From Ampullaceana balthica (lineage: Eukaryota; Mollusca; Gastropoda; Lymnaeidae), in the NCBI GenBank assembly GCA_944989445.1, contig CALYLW010000012.1, positions 537,001 through 601,000 on the forward strand: a stretch of DNA of 64,000 bases. The letters run 5' to 3'. Under the pieces are notes generated by a model that saw only the letters and a list, made by a program, of their open reading frames with translations, did not search any database and was not told the DNA's origin. Position numbers and translations under genes: made by a program. This document shows positions 1 through 12,034 of the stretch, in pieces. The stretch's first letter is position 1. Each line of letters starts with the position of its first letter.

Positions 1-1785
1 AAATTCAAAAAATTATAATTTATATTAGTGTGTTTTAAATATGAACGCAAAAGCGAATTGACGAAAAAGTCTACCATTTTGGGCGCAACAGCTGTTCAGC
101 AAGAGTAGTTCAATTTTTGTGTGCTTTAGAATTCTACCGGATTTTGCATCATTATATTTTAAAGAATATTGCTCTGTTTTAAACGGTGATGTAAAAAAAA
201 ATGGTGCCACTTTAGGTGAATCTAAGTTGGCAGGCTTAGCCACCTATAGGGCATTGTGAGACCTCATTCTAGGGGTAAGGGATGCTAGTACTTTATAGTG
301 ACTCCAACGGGAGTCGGTCTATACGAACATCGGTTCTTATAGTCTCACTTTTTCTTACGAAATAATTTTTGACTTTTCCAGTCGACTTTATTTGTAATGA
401 TTTAGTGACCAACAAATAGAATCTGTTAATAAAGGTTTAATTTTTTTTCGTTTCATTGTAATGCTCTTGGCACTTTGTAGTGCCGATGAACAAAATTCCT
501 TCTTACCGTTAGAGTTAGAGGTGTTGATTTCGTAGGAGATAAAACTTATTGAACCTTTGGACATACCTCTGAGGTAGGTCAGGTGATGATTACCTGTCAA
601 CTTCCTGGTCTGGTCACTGTGACCGTGTTGCAACCATACCGTCAAAAGGTATCTGTGCGTCACATGTTTAATGTCATCGAAACGTCAGGATTGTATCATT
701 ACACCAAATACGTGACCACTTTGTCGTTGGAGATATTTTCTTGGGATAAAACCAACGCCTAATACATTTCTATATAACTGGCCAGGATTACATGATTTAG
801 ATAACCCAAGATATTTGAATTCGTAAGATAGTTTGTGGTCCTCTTAGAGCGATTGATTTTGTCGGCCTAATTACGTCTGTCTGTTAGGATTTACTTGTAA
901 AATTATACGTTAACCATTCATTGCGCTAGGTAGTGTGTTTGTTTAAGGGTATAGAACTCGTGTTTGTGTTTAGGTGTTTAGGTGTTTGAGAAGCATGGGC
1001 TGTATCTGGGGTAGACTGTGTGTGTGCTTGGGGGTGGGCGGGGGGCCTTCGTGTAAGGTTCATTTTATTCCCGTGATATGTCTTATTTAAGGTATATCGA
1101 TTCATTTACCGAAAGAAAAAGCACAAGACAGATTCAGATATAGGTTTTGACACTTCTCAGACTTGAAGATGTCATATCTTATTACTTAATGCCACTATTT
1201 TTTAACAATTTTATATAAATAAATATAAATGTAGATATAACAATGCTTTAGGAAATTTTTTTGCAAACAATTGTCTCAGTCAATCCAATATGCTGACTGA
1301 AATTAGCGTAAAATATCCAAAGTTCTGTTTACATATGTCCAAACAGAGACACCTGATGATTGATTAATATCTTTGATATAAAAATTCCGCTTTACGTCCG
1401 GATGTTTTATTAATAGAATTCCACCATAAAACGCCAATATCCATTACAGTGCTATATTAGTCTAAATTGAAGTCTGAATATAAGAACATAAATCGTCAAA
1501 AGCTTCAAGTAAAAGAATATATATAAATAAGTCATTGTAATCAAACCAGTCCAACAGCATATCATAAAAAACAGTGGACTGCGACTTCATGTCTATTGTC
1601 AACCGCCATCCAACACACATACACAAACATGACACGCGTAAACTGAACACATACATTTCCGATTACATCATTTCTTAAATGGCAATTATGTTTTTCTTTT
1701 CCTTTCCATTACTTGCCTTTTTTGTTTTGTTTTTATTTACAAAATTGAGAAACAAATGTGTCAAAACAATAAAGAGACGTCTCCT
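1..1785. other. Upstream non-coding stretch
   Basis: AT-rich DNA upstream of the dispanin-like gene. Open frames here are short, have no recognisable domain and show no convincing splice context. A short G-rich patch lies near 1020-1050. I see no gene, RNA or clear repeat in it. Confidence 0.5.
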
Positions 1786-1909
1786 TATTTAAGCAGACCA
1801 TGACGTCACCAACGCCACCATCACACCGACACCCCAGATCACCCCAAGTGTCCGAGCTTTGAGCTGACCCTGTAAGTGACGTCGTCAGATCAACAGTGGT
1901 CATACGGTC
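1786..1909 (+). promoter_or_regulatory. Putative core promoter and 5'UTR of the dispanin-like gene
   Basis: A TATA-like TATTTAAG lies at 1786-1793. A full palindromic CRE-type site, TGACGTCA, lies at 1801-1808, and a related TGACGTCG follows near 1877. The stretch is GC-richer than its surroundings and leads directly to the ATG at 1910. The transcription start, perhaps around 1815, is inferred from spacing to the TATA-like box and is not otherwise supported. Confidence 0.4.
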
Positions 1910-1937
1910 ATGGCGGACGATGACGTTTACACTATTG
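1910..1937 (+). CDS. Dispanin-like gene, coding exon 1
   Basis: ATG at 1910 in context gtcATGG. The exon encodes MADDDVYTI plus one base, then a GTAAGG donor at 1938. It ends in phase 1 and joins the exon at 2503 to make a Glu codon. Confidence 0.75.
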
Positions 1938-4900
1938 GTAAGGCTAAATGGTCTACAGTCTACACAGTAATTGTGGGGAGAGGATAGTCAAGTGTTGTGT
2001 GGTTAAAGAGAAGAAATTTAATTTGATTCAAATTATGAAATTAATAACAATATTACGTCAGACGTAGTATATATTTTAAAAAAACGTTTTAAGACAATAA
2101 TTAAATACCAGCCACGGGTAGATAGTAACGGATGTTAACATGTCATTGCAGAAGGGAGACGACAAGCTTTCAAATTCACAGCATTACATTAAAAAGAGTT
2201 TGAATTTTTTTAAAAAATAAACATTGTCTTACTATACAAAAGAAATCAATATAGTTTTAACAAATTTAATTGCAAATTATACAATCGCTATAAAAACACC
2301 CCTATGAAAATGTGTAATTTATAGCAAAAAATTAACGTTCCAAAATATAAATGTGTTCAATACAATCCTAATATGAATGTATGTTTATTGTTTAGTCATC
2401 TCACATATTACTACGGGAATTTTCGGGCGAAAACGCATTTAAAAAACAGCAACTAATCGTCACGCATCTTATTAAGTTAACTCACTTATTGTTTATTTTC
2501 AGAGGCCGACATCCCCGAGTCGAGAACCACTGACGCCTACCTCAGCTCTTACAGAGCTTACACAAACCCCAGAGACGACAGTTTTCTCAACGCCTACCGG
2601 GCGTACACAGGCCCACAAGATGGATCCATGGGTGTACCTCTTGGGAGTTTACCATCTATGAAATATGTGAGAGCATTTACTACGTGTGTGGCTTACTAGA
2701 CTTTTACGAAGCAGAGATATTTAGCACTTAAACAAAAGAGAAGTAGCTGCTAGATTTAAAGGTTTATTTCGTACAATTTGGCATTTATTTTAGCAATAAT
2801 CTCCAAATTTAAGCTTGTTAGCTTTGGTATATAATTAAACAATCGTTGAATTAAGTAAATTTTGTCTTTATATAGTCCATTGAAATATAGTATAAAATAT
2901 GTCAACTTTATTCATTTACAATTATTAAAATCTGTGGAGAATCGTGTCATTTGCAGCAATCTTTGCAACTACCATTTATTGCCACTAGCTGTTCTTCAAT
3001 AACTGTTAATAAAATCCTGGTCAAACATCAATGTACTCCCCCCGCTGCCACTGCTATTTCCTATTAACTATCACTGTACGCCACCTTTATTTTTCATTGT
3101 AATTCTCGTCAAAATCTCTGAACTTTCCCATGAACTGACTTTATACTTCCCTATCTAATGTCATTATACTTCACTATCGAATGTCACTATACTTCCCTTG
3201 TCTACAAGTACTGAATTTTCCCCTAACAACTGTTACTGTATTTTCCCCGTCAACTGCACTATATTTCTCTACCGTCACTGTGCTTTCCCATCGACTGTCA
3301 CTGTACTTCCCTATCTACTCTCACTATATGTCCATATCTACTGTCCCTGTATTTTACCAATCCTTTGTTTCTGTACTTCCCTATCTACTGTCACTGTTTT
3401 CTCTCTCAATTGGCATCAACATCTCAGATGTTCTTGCTAGTTAAGACCATCCACAATTTTTTAACCCCCTACATAAAACAGACTCCAGACAACAGCACAA
3501 CGGGTTCAGAGAGTGGCTTCATCCAATACAGACCCAGCAGCCACAGACTACTCGCAACTTTCACAGCGTTCTGCTGCTTCTGTCCCATTGGGATTGCCGC
3601 CCTTGTTTACTCCTGCAGGGTGAGTAGATAAAGATAGTGGAATGGCCTGAATCGGTTAACAAGGCACAATAAGACAGTTCATTTTTATTTAACCTTATTT
3701 ATTTAATAAAATAAAACAACTCCGTAAAAACAAAGTTTTTGACTATAAATCCCTTATATATGAGACATAACTAAAAGTATTAATTATGTGCAAACGCGAC
3801 AAACATTTACAAACTGAAACCGAAATGATCTCCCCTGGCTTTAAAACTGGGGGAAGGGGGAGGGGGGTGGGCATGGTCGGGTGGCGTCAACGCGTTAACT
3901 CAACTCCAGGTGGTTTACCTGGTTTAAAGACGAGATGTTTTCACCGGTGGCTGGCCTGAAGTCAAGTGACCCGTAAAATGTAAACGATAGCGACCGCTAC
4001 ATATATTTTATATCGATAAACTAAAAATGCATTAATTTAATTACGGTACGTTCGATCGATCTGAAATTTTGATACAATGCATTGTTAGGTGACACGAGTC
4101 CGTGTGCCAAATTTCAGCTCGATGGCTTTGCAGGAAGTGGGTCATTTTTTACTTCTGTTTTTCCGCGGTGCCCAAGACAGAGAGACAGAGAGAGACGGCG
4201 GTGAAGTTAATATAAGGGATTTAATAAACAATATAATAGCCCCAGTCACAGGTTGGAAGGAAGGATCCGTAGCGCTATGACGTCGTTTTTTGAGCTTATA
4301 TTTAAGTATATATACAAGGCGCGCATCAGGAGGTGTGCAAAATTCTAAAAATTCTTAAAGATTCTAAAAAAAATAATTATATGACGTCATATTTTAGCTT
4401 ATATTTTTATTTTGGAAAAGAGAGCGATGTAAAAAGAGGATTTGAGGATGTATAATGACAAAATACTTTGTGTACATTTCAGGAAGTTTAATATTTCGTA
4501 TTTATCAATCAAGGATAAGTTACTTGGGCTTTATACCCCAAAAAAGAGGGCGCTGTAGCCGCCTTTAAACCCCTACTATTTAATATAAAGACTAATAGAT
4601 GTAACGTAACCATGTGATACGTGATGGAGTAAGTTGGTGATGTGACCAAATGACAGGGAATGGCGTCATGACAGAAACACAAGTCGACTCGAACGGATGA
4701 CAAGACAGAATGACACAATGCTATCACGACTCAGCGAAATGGTCTGTAGAAATAGGATGACGTTTTAACATATAAAGATAGAACGTGACATTACAATACA
4801 TCTTATTGATTAGTAGTGAAATATGATGAGATTGCGTAATAGCAAGATGACACTACAAAATGAAATAGCGGGGGTTATCAAATTTATAATCATGTGATCT

Positions 4901-7870
4901 GTTACTTGAAGATAACAAAGGAAATAAAATAAATAATACTTTTTCAAAAGTTTCCTCTTAGCCTTTAAACCTGCTTTGTTATTTTTTCAACTTTCCCTAA
5001 TACATGTTTTAAATCTGAAAAAAATAAAAACATACTTCTATGTAAATCAATGAAATCGAAAATTAGTATTTGCTTCTTTAAAATTAAAAATTAATTATTG
5101 CCAAAGAGAAGATAGACATCTTAGGAAAATCTACAATATCTCTTTAAGTACTCATTTTCGTTTGTTTCTTTAATATTCTGTTTAACTGATGCCGTAAAGT
5201 CCCCCTTTTAAATCACACTTGATCCATGTATACATTCTTAAACATTTGATATCTACGTTATATTGTGCCTTTGATCTTAATATGTGTGCACTGTCTGTAC
5301 TTCGGCTTTTAAAAATATTGCGACAGTTAACATAAAAAATTGTTAACATAGCCTCACTTGTCAATTCAAATGCCTACATAGTGTACATGCATGTAAAGTT
5401 AAGTTTACATAAACCGATGAAGATCAAGCATTCTCAAATTATTATAAATAAACTATGGGTTGTAGGGCGCCTAATGCGCAGGCTTGTTTCAAAAGCTTAA
5501 GTATAAACTCATCCTTGTATGATAAATACGAAATATTAAACTTCCTGAAATGTACAAAAAGTATTCTATAATTGTTTGGGTAATTGAAGTCATATAATAT
5601 TTTACGGCGAGAAACACCACACGCTCTGTTTATCTCGAAACAAAAATGATACCTTCTTTTTTTACACGCTTTTTTTAACGCACACTGTTTGTATGTTGTA
5701 TGTTGTATGTTGTTTGTTGTATCCGTCAAATCTTGTAACGTAAAATTAAACCACTTGTGATGGTCCTAGAGATCTCAAAATTTTACCACAGATAGATCTT
5801 AGATGACAATACATTGTATCAAAATGTCAGATCAATCGAATTTACCGTAATTAAATAAATGGATTTTTAACTTTATCTTTATATATAATCTGTATCCGTG
5901 CTATTCTTGACTTTCACGTGAATGTCACCGGAGTTCACCACTAGCCATCGGTGACCACATTCCAGGTGTTAAACAGCTCAGTAATACGAAACTAAATCTA
6001 AATTGACATGATTAATACAAGAGGAACAACTGGAATGTGTGTAGCCTAGTTGGCCGAATTGTCAACGTAATGGATTTTCGACCTAGAGGTATTGGGTTCA
6101 ATTTTCAGTTGGGTAAACTGTTTTATGCTTAAATTACATAAATTTGTAATTAATAATCCATCTTTTTACCACTATCACATTTAAGTTATTAAACAACGAA
6201 GTTTGACTAATTAAATTGAATTGATTATGTCGAAAAATTGATTTAAACAAATTTGATACTAAAAAGTAGAAAATAAAATATTTAAAAAATCTTGTTTAAA
6301 AAAGCACACACTTTTATTTACATATAGAAAATGCACTAAAAAGAAGGAAATAAAAAGTTTCAATCCGTGAACCTATCGACTGCACATAAAAGCGTGGGGC
6401 CCTCATCACAACTCGCTATCATGTACAAGGCTGCGAAACATAAATACACATGCATATGACTATTAATAAACATTTAAAGTGTCACAACTTTGATCATATA
6501 CATGCTACTATCATATTAATAGAAACATTTATCTATATGCAAAAGAGTAGTTGCAATAAGAAATGAGTTGTGATGGGCGCCCCACGCTTTTATGTGCAGT
6601 CGATAGGTTCACGGATTGATTTTTTTTATTTTCTTCTGTTTAGTGCACGTTCTATATGTAAATAAAAGCGTGTGCTTTTTAAAAAAAAATTAAAAATATT
6701 TTATTAACTGCTATGGACTGTTGTACTATGTCCCTCAGCGTTACGGTGTCAGTGACTTGGGCTTTTATTATATAGAATTTTAATATTGCGAGCCTCAGTT
6801 AATAAATTTTAAAGCATAATAAGACCCCTATATCATGTCAACTTAGCTTTAAAAAAAACTCCACCATCCTCTCCTTTACATTGACCTTTTTAGTGCATAA
6901 TCCCAGGAGAATATCTAACCCATCAAAGTAGCCAAAAGCTGGACATTTTGATTAAATGGCGCATCCTTTTATTTAACGTTTCTTTAAAGCTAATTTCACC
7001 CGGTAAGTCTCTTCATGTCTCAGACGGCGGCCCAAAAACAAAAAGGAAATTATTAAAGTTGATTAAAGAGACAACCCACCAAGGGAGATCAGAGCTTCTC
7101 ATTGTGGGGATGGAATCATGTTTTACCTCCCTTTGGGACGAAGACGTAGACTCTCTCTTTAAGAAAACACAAACTTAGCTTATTTAAAATTCTGTTTATT
7201 TTAAATGATCCATTTAAAATTTTACAAATTTGTTATTTTAAAAATCCATTAAGTATGAAAGAAAGTTACATTAATCTCAGAAACTACTACATCACGTTTG
7301 TTTACTGTATAATATTTAGTGTAAAATTCATCATGTTTCATTCCTTAACCTATTGCGTTAAATTATATTCAGTTTATATGTTATCTTTTGCTTTGTTATA
7401 TCTTGATGGTTGTTGTTTTTTAAATTAATTTTTTTTTGCATCAAATGGAAAATCAATTTTTTTAATAAAAAAATTCCCCTCACCCTTATTGACGAAAGGA
7501 CAGTCGAATATTAAGAAGTTATCGGTTGCTTTATTAAACGCTTAATCTCTACGGTTGTTACTGTGCTTACAGTTTTCCCCATTATTATCGTGGTCTGTTA
7601 TTTCAATATTGTTATACAATTGTTATCATGGGTACCTTTTGTTTGGCCAATAACATAACCAGATCATTTAGTTATCATCACTAGTTATCTCCTCAGGCCC
7701 AGCGAGCCAAGAAGGACGGCAGGTTTTCCAGAGCTGGCATCTTGGGCAAGTCGGCCCGTGACCTGGCCGTGGCCAGCATCATCGTCGGGATCGTCTTCCT
7801 GTTGGTCATCGTGTTCCTGCTGGTCATGGAATTTGTGCCGGAGTTCAAAAACAGACACAAACAAAGTTGA
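1910..7870 (+). CDS. CD225/dispanin (IFITM-like) two-pass membrane protein, 4 exons
   Basis: Exons 1910-1937, 2503-2666, 3482-3619 and 7697-7870 join in phase to about 167 codons. The N-terminal 64 residues are acidic and tyrosine-rich and contain two copies of a motif around YRAYT. Exon 3 ends in a first hydrophobic segment containing FCPIGIAALVYSCR. Exon 4 gives a basic loop (AQRAKKDGRF), then GKSARDLAVASIIVGIV and a long second hydrophobic segment, ending in a short basic tail and TGA. A Cys-rich first membrane segment ending PxGIxAxxYS, a short charged loop, then an Ala/Ser-rich lead into the second membrane segment is the CD225 signature. Family members sit in plasma or endosomal membranes; some restrict viral entry or act in synapses and trafficking. 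The role here is unknown. Exon 3 could instead begin at 3428, also phase 0, adding 18 residues. Confidence 0.85.
1938..2502 (+). other. Dispanin-like gene, intron 1
   Basis: AT-rich intron of 565 bp with a GTAAGG donor and an acceptor ending TTATTTTCAG. No repeat family or hidden exon was recognised in it. Confidence 0.6.
2503..2666 (+). CDS. Dispanin-like gene, coding exon 2
   Basis: Flanked by a TTTTCAG acceptor and a TAT|GTGAGA donor. It encodes the hydrophilic N-terminal region with two tandem copies of a unit reading roughly [YF]LxxYRAYTxPxDxS, and ends in phase 0 after ...PSMKY. It is clearly GC-richer than the flanking introns, as expected of an exon. Confidence 0.75.
3025..3405 (+). 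repeat. Degenerate pyrimidine-rich minisatellite in intron 2
   Basis: About 15 diverged units of roughly 25 bp, built around CTGTCACTGTACTTCCCTATC, occupy the second half of intron 2 (2667-3481) just upstream of the exon 3 acceptor. The open frames across it are a product of the repeat. The first half of the intron is plain AT-rich sequence. Confidence 0.6.
3482..3619 (+). CDS. Dispanin-like gene, coding exon 3 (first membrane segment)
   Basis: The acceptor chosen is ACATAAAACAG, ending at 3481; an alternative ends at 3427. Both are phase 0. The donor is AGG|GTGAGT at 3620. The exon ends in the first membrane segment with PIGIAALVYSCR, the most diagnostic CD225 motif. Confidence 0.7.
3721..4223 (+). 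mobile_element. Non-autonomous inverted-repeat element, CGTAAAAAC family, copy 1
   Basis: Begins CCGTAAAAACAAAG, followed by TATAAATCCCTTATAT, and ends AATATAAGGGATTTA, so the outer parts form a 14-bp inverted repeat (TAAATCCCTTATAT). The interior carries TCGATCTGAAATTTTGATAC and ATTTCAGCTCGAT, shared with the copies at 14.3, 22.0, 46.1, 46.6 and 61.2 kb. No coding capacity is evident. It lies in intron 3 of the dispanin-like gene. Confidence 0.7.
5715..5970 (-). mobile_element. Partial reverse-oriented relative of the CGTAAAAAC family
   Basis: Shares a long block with 17280-17545, starting around ACGTAAAATTAAACCACTT and running to a TTCAC motif. Its reverse complement contains the GATCTGAAATTTTGATAC-like core and the ATTAATTTAATTACGGTA-like block of the CGTAAAAAC elements, so it is related but lies on the opposite strand. 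Confidence 0.5.
6296..6685. mobile_element. Long-arm hairpin MITE in dispanin-like intron 3
   Basis: Left arm about 6296-6425 and right arm about 6562-6685 are near-perfect reverse complements over about 120 bp. The shared core CCTATCGACTGCACATAAAA and the outer AAAAAGCACAC are both easy to see. The arms are separated by about 135 bp of unrelated AT-rich sequence. This is typical of a foldback MITE; no transposase is present. Confidence 0.75.
7697..7870 (+). CDS. Dispanin-like gene, terminal coding exon 4
   Basis: Acceptor TTATCTCCTCAG ends at 7696. The exon opens in phase 0 with AQRAKKDGRF, includes the second membrane segment (AVASIIVGIVFLLVIVFLLV) and ends KNRHKQS-TGA. Overlapping open frames on both strands are shadows of this exon. 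Confidence 0.8.
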   Translation, partial: AQRAKKDGRFSRAGILGKSARDLAVASIIVGIVFLLVIVFLLVMEFVPEFKNRHKQS

Positions 7871-8734
7871 GCTGCCAATGATCCTTCAATTTCCGCTACA
7901 GAATAGATATTTAAACTACAACGGTGTATTATTCTTACAAAATATAATATTCAAAAATGTTTTTTTTTAAATATGGCAATTTTGTTCATTGTACATACAA
8001 GATTGATGGTCTCAGAAGTTCAGTTTCAGCTGTAATGATTGCGCATAAATTTTCAAATATAAAATTTATCATAAAATAAAATATCATGAACTAAAAATCT
8101 TAACAACTTCTCTATACATCACTATCCTGTTATAGACTTTTATGACAATTAGATTTCGACTAAACACATAGAGTTTTAAACTAAACACCTACAGTATTCC
8201 CTTAAACTTCTCAAATGTTCCCGTTAAAACAAGTTTTTCTTTAAAGAGCTATTATTTCAATCATTAAGTGCCATTCAGCCCTCTTATTGTCTGCTTATAT
8301 ATTTTATAGTGATATTTACAGCATGGTCATGGTCATTAATTTAGTCTAGGTAAACTGTTGTTCAAATTTACTTTGTGTTTTATGTTTCTCTCTTTAAAAT
8401 GCCATGATTATTCATTTTTCCAGCTCATGTCCTTACTGACATTTTGAAACAAATTTTTTAGTACACATTCATTATTGGAATATTTCATTTTCCATTTGGT
8501 TTTAGTAAATATTCTACACTTATCTAATGTTTTCACAAAACTATGTGTGTTTGTTTATACGTTGATTTAGGCTACTTGTCTACACGTCTATTTGGATTTG
8601 TGTTTTTGTATTGTTTCTTTCTTTTAAATCGGGGAACTAATGATCAGGTTAATTGATTCATTCCTGGTCTCATTGCTTTCAAACCCATTTAAGACCTTTA
8701 ACCCAAATCTCACTCTGCCTAGTCGTTCAATAAA
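7871..8734 (+). terminator. 3'UTR with candidate poly(A) signals
   Basis: Two AATAAA hexamers follow the stop, at 8075-8080 and 8729-8734. The second, in TTCAATAAAGTGTTG, is followed by a T/G-rich stretch and looks the stronger, giving a 3'UTR of about 0.87 kb. Which one is used cannot be told from sequence. Confidence 0.4.
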
Positions 8735-9060
8735 GTGTTGATGAAATTTGTGCATGCGAAGAAATGAGGCTATAAAAACCTCACAGTGGTATTGACCTAT
8801 AGGTCCTGATATGAATAACTATAAAATAATATTTTTTTAAATCATTCGTATAGTTCTGCTCGTATTTTTTTTATTTGAAGATGAAATATTTTCAACGCGT
8901 GCATTTTTAATGTTTTAATTGGAGGTGTTATAATATGAAATAACTTGTTGAGGTTTTTATTGGTTTAATAAGCAAAGAAAACATCAGAAAATCCAAAGTG
9001 ATGGCTAGGTTTTAGAACATACTGCTGTATGTCATTTAACTTATTAATAATTACTAGACG

Positions 9061-9235
9061 CCCCGCGGCGTAGCATACGCCGCAGACTTGCTCAGGGAGA
9101 GTGCAAAGAAAGTGGAGAAATAACGGGCACAAACTGCACCACGAAGAAATCAAAACAACGAGAGTGAACGTCGGTTGGGGGGTGGGGGAAACTGCCAACT
9201 CATTGTTGGTTTCGAGACGTTTGCAGGCGAAATTC
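9061..9235 (+). repeat. Dispersed repeat with palindromic GCGGCGTA core, copy 1
   Basis: Begins with the near-perfect palindrome GCGGCGTAGCATACGCCGC (9065-9083), followed by ACTTGC, GTGCAAAGAAAG, GGGCACA and CACGAAGAAATC blocks. The same order recurs at 21836-21960, and in reverse at 9520-9622. Function unknown; I did not recognise the family. Confidence 0.55.
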
Positions 9236-9267
9236 GGTACACCCCTAACTTCTATGAAGTCAGCTAC

Positions 9268-9350
9268 AAAACGATAATCGGTTTAAAATCAGAGTTACAT
9301 AATCGATAATCGGTTTAAAATCAGAGTTACATAATCGATAATCGGTTTAC
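9268..9350 (+). repeat. Short tandem repeat, about 32 bp x 2.6
   Basis: Consecutive copies of ATCGATAATCGGTTTAAAAT followed by CAGAGTTACATA, directly after the preceding dispersed repeat. Confidence 0.75.
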
Positions 9351-9519
9351 AAAAACAAAAAACAAAAACAACACGCAATTAACAACCCTAAACATGACTA
9401 ACCCTCGCTAGGGTCGGCGATTCACAGTTTATGTTTTATGTTTAAGGGATGGTAGTATTAAATGGGAGGCGGGTAATAACAACCTCAGTGTGCTTGTCTC
9501 CATGTTTACTCGCTATTTT

Positions 9520-9752
9520 TTACTTACTTTGTGCTGCTTTTTGTGTCTGTACTCTCACCCCCCCCCCATACGTTCTTTGCACTGTCTATTATGAGCAAGT
9601 TTCGGCATATGCTACGCCGCGGGTCTCTCCAGATTTCCTTCTTTTCACTCACTCACAGTCGTTTGCCCAAACCCATCCCATTTTGACAACTGTGTCTTTC
9701 AGGAAGTCTTCACCCATAACTAAATCATTAGTGGCGTATGCTACGCCTCGGG
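9520..9752 (-). repeat. Reverse copy of the GCGGCGTA-palindrome repeat plus an isolated core
   Basis: At 9603-9620 the core reads CGGCATATGCTACGCCGC and is preceded by TTTGCACTG and a C-run, the reverse complement of the order at 9061 and 21836. A second, diverged core (GGCGTATGCTACGCCTC) lies at 9733-9749. Confidence 0.5.
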
Positions 9753-9826
9753 TTAAGCTAGTGTTGGCAATAAGGGGGTAAAAGAACGGGCACATACAGA
9801 CATTACAAATAATTTTTTTTTAAAAT

Positions 9827-9902
9827 GTTTTCGCTGGGGCTTGAACCCAGGACCATCGACGTATGAGGCGGACGTGATAACCAGTACACTGCGAATCTCA
9901 CA
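9827..9902 (-). pseudogene. tRNA-Val-like sequence (tRNA pseudogene or SINE head)
   Basis: Read on the minus strand it has a tRNA-like A region with GTACTGGTTATCACGTCCGC, an anticodon loop region CCTCATACG, and a B-box GGGTTCAAGCC followed by CCAGCG. The layout matches eukaryotic tRNA-Val. The anticodon position reads CAT instead of a Val triplet and the acceptor stem pairs poorly, so a functional tRNA is unlikely. Confidence 0.55.
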
Positions 9903-9904
9903 TT

Positions 9905-12026
9905 TACTGTGAAGGAACAATGCAAGTGAACGCAAGTGCATTGTTGCCACCCACTCCCACTCCCCCCTTTTTTTCAATTCATCACACCACGCTTGGCAAC
10001 AGTGTTTAGTTGACCCGAGCGAGGGTCATTCGTCATGCTCGGTTGCACATACTTGCATCTTGCTTGCCTCCCATGGTCCCATGAAGAGAATTATATATAT
10101 ATATTATCATTATCATATTACACTTATTTGTAAAGTGCTACTTCAATGATTTAAAAATCATTTCTTTACTTACAACGTTTAATGTTCAATCGCTTTTGCG
10201 ATGCTTTTATAAATGTGTCAAGATTAACTGCGAAAACTTAATAATAGAGATACAAAATTGCGAAAGACGTATGATGAGGTCAAGTAATCATTCTAAACTA
10301 TTTTTAAAATTAATATATTATATGCTTTATATTAGGACTGGCAGTATGAATAGGACATGATTTGAACAATTCATTTTTATTTGTCTAATAATTTATCGGA
10401 CTTCTATGTTAATTTTTTTTTAAAAGGGTGATTATCAAAGATTTCATCCTTAATTATTGCTCTAACGAATTGTCAAATTAAAAAGGATTGCTTTTATTAT
10501 GATTTGCAATTAACTAAAATATTCTGGCAACTGGCAGGAACTTTCTTTAGAAAGATTTTTATTTTAAAATTTTCATGCATTCACTATAATCTACAAGGAA
10601 ATTAGGAAAGGAAGCGAAAAATCAATTAGCAAATAACCTTTATTTTATTATTTATTGAGGCGATTGAGGTTAAGCTTATCTAATGTAGTTATTTCCCTTT
10701 TATAATGATGTCTAGAATCTATGTTATGGCCTTATTTTCGATGACCTAGATATTAATTGTTCTTTCAGACATTTGAACTCATTTAATTTGGACAAATGTT
10801 TTCTATTTCCCTTTTCAAACATCTGCTGCTTCAAATTAGCTGAATTGTTTGTTCTAAAAAATTCCCATCGTTATTGTCTTTTGAATACTTTAATGACTGA
10901 TAATTTTTTTTTCCTTGACGTTTTCTTTCTTACTTTTCTTTAAAACGTTGTCTCTTATCACTCATCACTATGATTATTGTCAGTATATTCGATTGTATTT
11001 CAGGCTACGGTTCTCTGTATCTGACAGCTCTTTTCAACACATGTCACATATCCATCGTTAAGTGTCTTGGGTAAGGTTCACTTGAATGAACTCGACTAAA
11101 GCCACGGCTTAAAATTTAAAAGATATTAAATTTTTATACTTGAAAAAAAAATGTATCAAATGCAGGTAGTTTTACAATTTATAACACTAACACAATACAG
11201 GAAATACCTCAGTTCCATCACGATTGCCCACATTAAAAGAGCTTGCAAATGCAGTGCGTATTCGTATTTATACGAATAACTATAGAAAGCAAGAGATGAG
11301 AATTTTGCTTGAAATTCCTATTGGAACTTTACGTGATTAAAGCAAAATTTAAAGCGTATTATAGTATAATTTTAAAAGGGTTTTATAAAGAATTTATAAT
11401 ATATATAATAATCGTTATCCAAAATCAAATGCAAGGGTCTTAAATCTGTTTAAGGGTTACGGAAGTTTTTCTAATTTCGCGTCATAAAATCGATCTAGGC
11501 AAAAATTAGCAGTAAACAAAACGGTGATGATTCCAGTAAAAGAACTAAATGAAATGATACTCAATATCCATCTTGTAAATCGATAATGTATCTGGAAAAT
11601 TCCGAAAGTTGTTGTGAGTGTATTTTAAACGTACTTTTCTTAGCATACTGCTTTTTTCTAAAAATATCTTATATTTTGGTTTGTTCTAAAATTTTTCTTA
11701 TGATGGATTAGTAAGGGTTTGATTTCGGGAAATGCTTGTAATAGAAAAAGTAGATACAGTAATAAAATACATAAGGGATAAAATAAATAAAATATTATTT
11801 GTTTAATTAAATACAAAGTGCACACATTTTAATTATCACAATGTAAATGCATGACATATAATTCTCAATATTTTGCTTATTCTTTTTAATATCTCTTTCG
11901 TTATGAGTAGGTGGAAGTTTGAATGCATTTGTGAAAGGGTGTTTATTTGTATTATTCTTTGTGTTTTGAATGCTTATGTTAAAGGTCTTTACATATATAA
12001 TTTTTATTTTAAATTGCAAACTTTTA
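9905..12026. other. Intergenic stretch without recognised features
   Basis: AT-rich DNA with a short AT run near 10095-10105. No credible exon, RNA gene or repeat family was recognised between the tRNA-like sequence and the nested hAT elements. Confidence 0.45.
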
Positions 12027-12034
12027 CTTTGAAG

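Noticed and set aside
9827..9902. Functional tRNA gene
   Set aside because: The anticodon position reads CAT in a Val-type body, and the acceptor stem is poorly paired; better seen as a pseudogene or SINE head.
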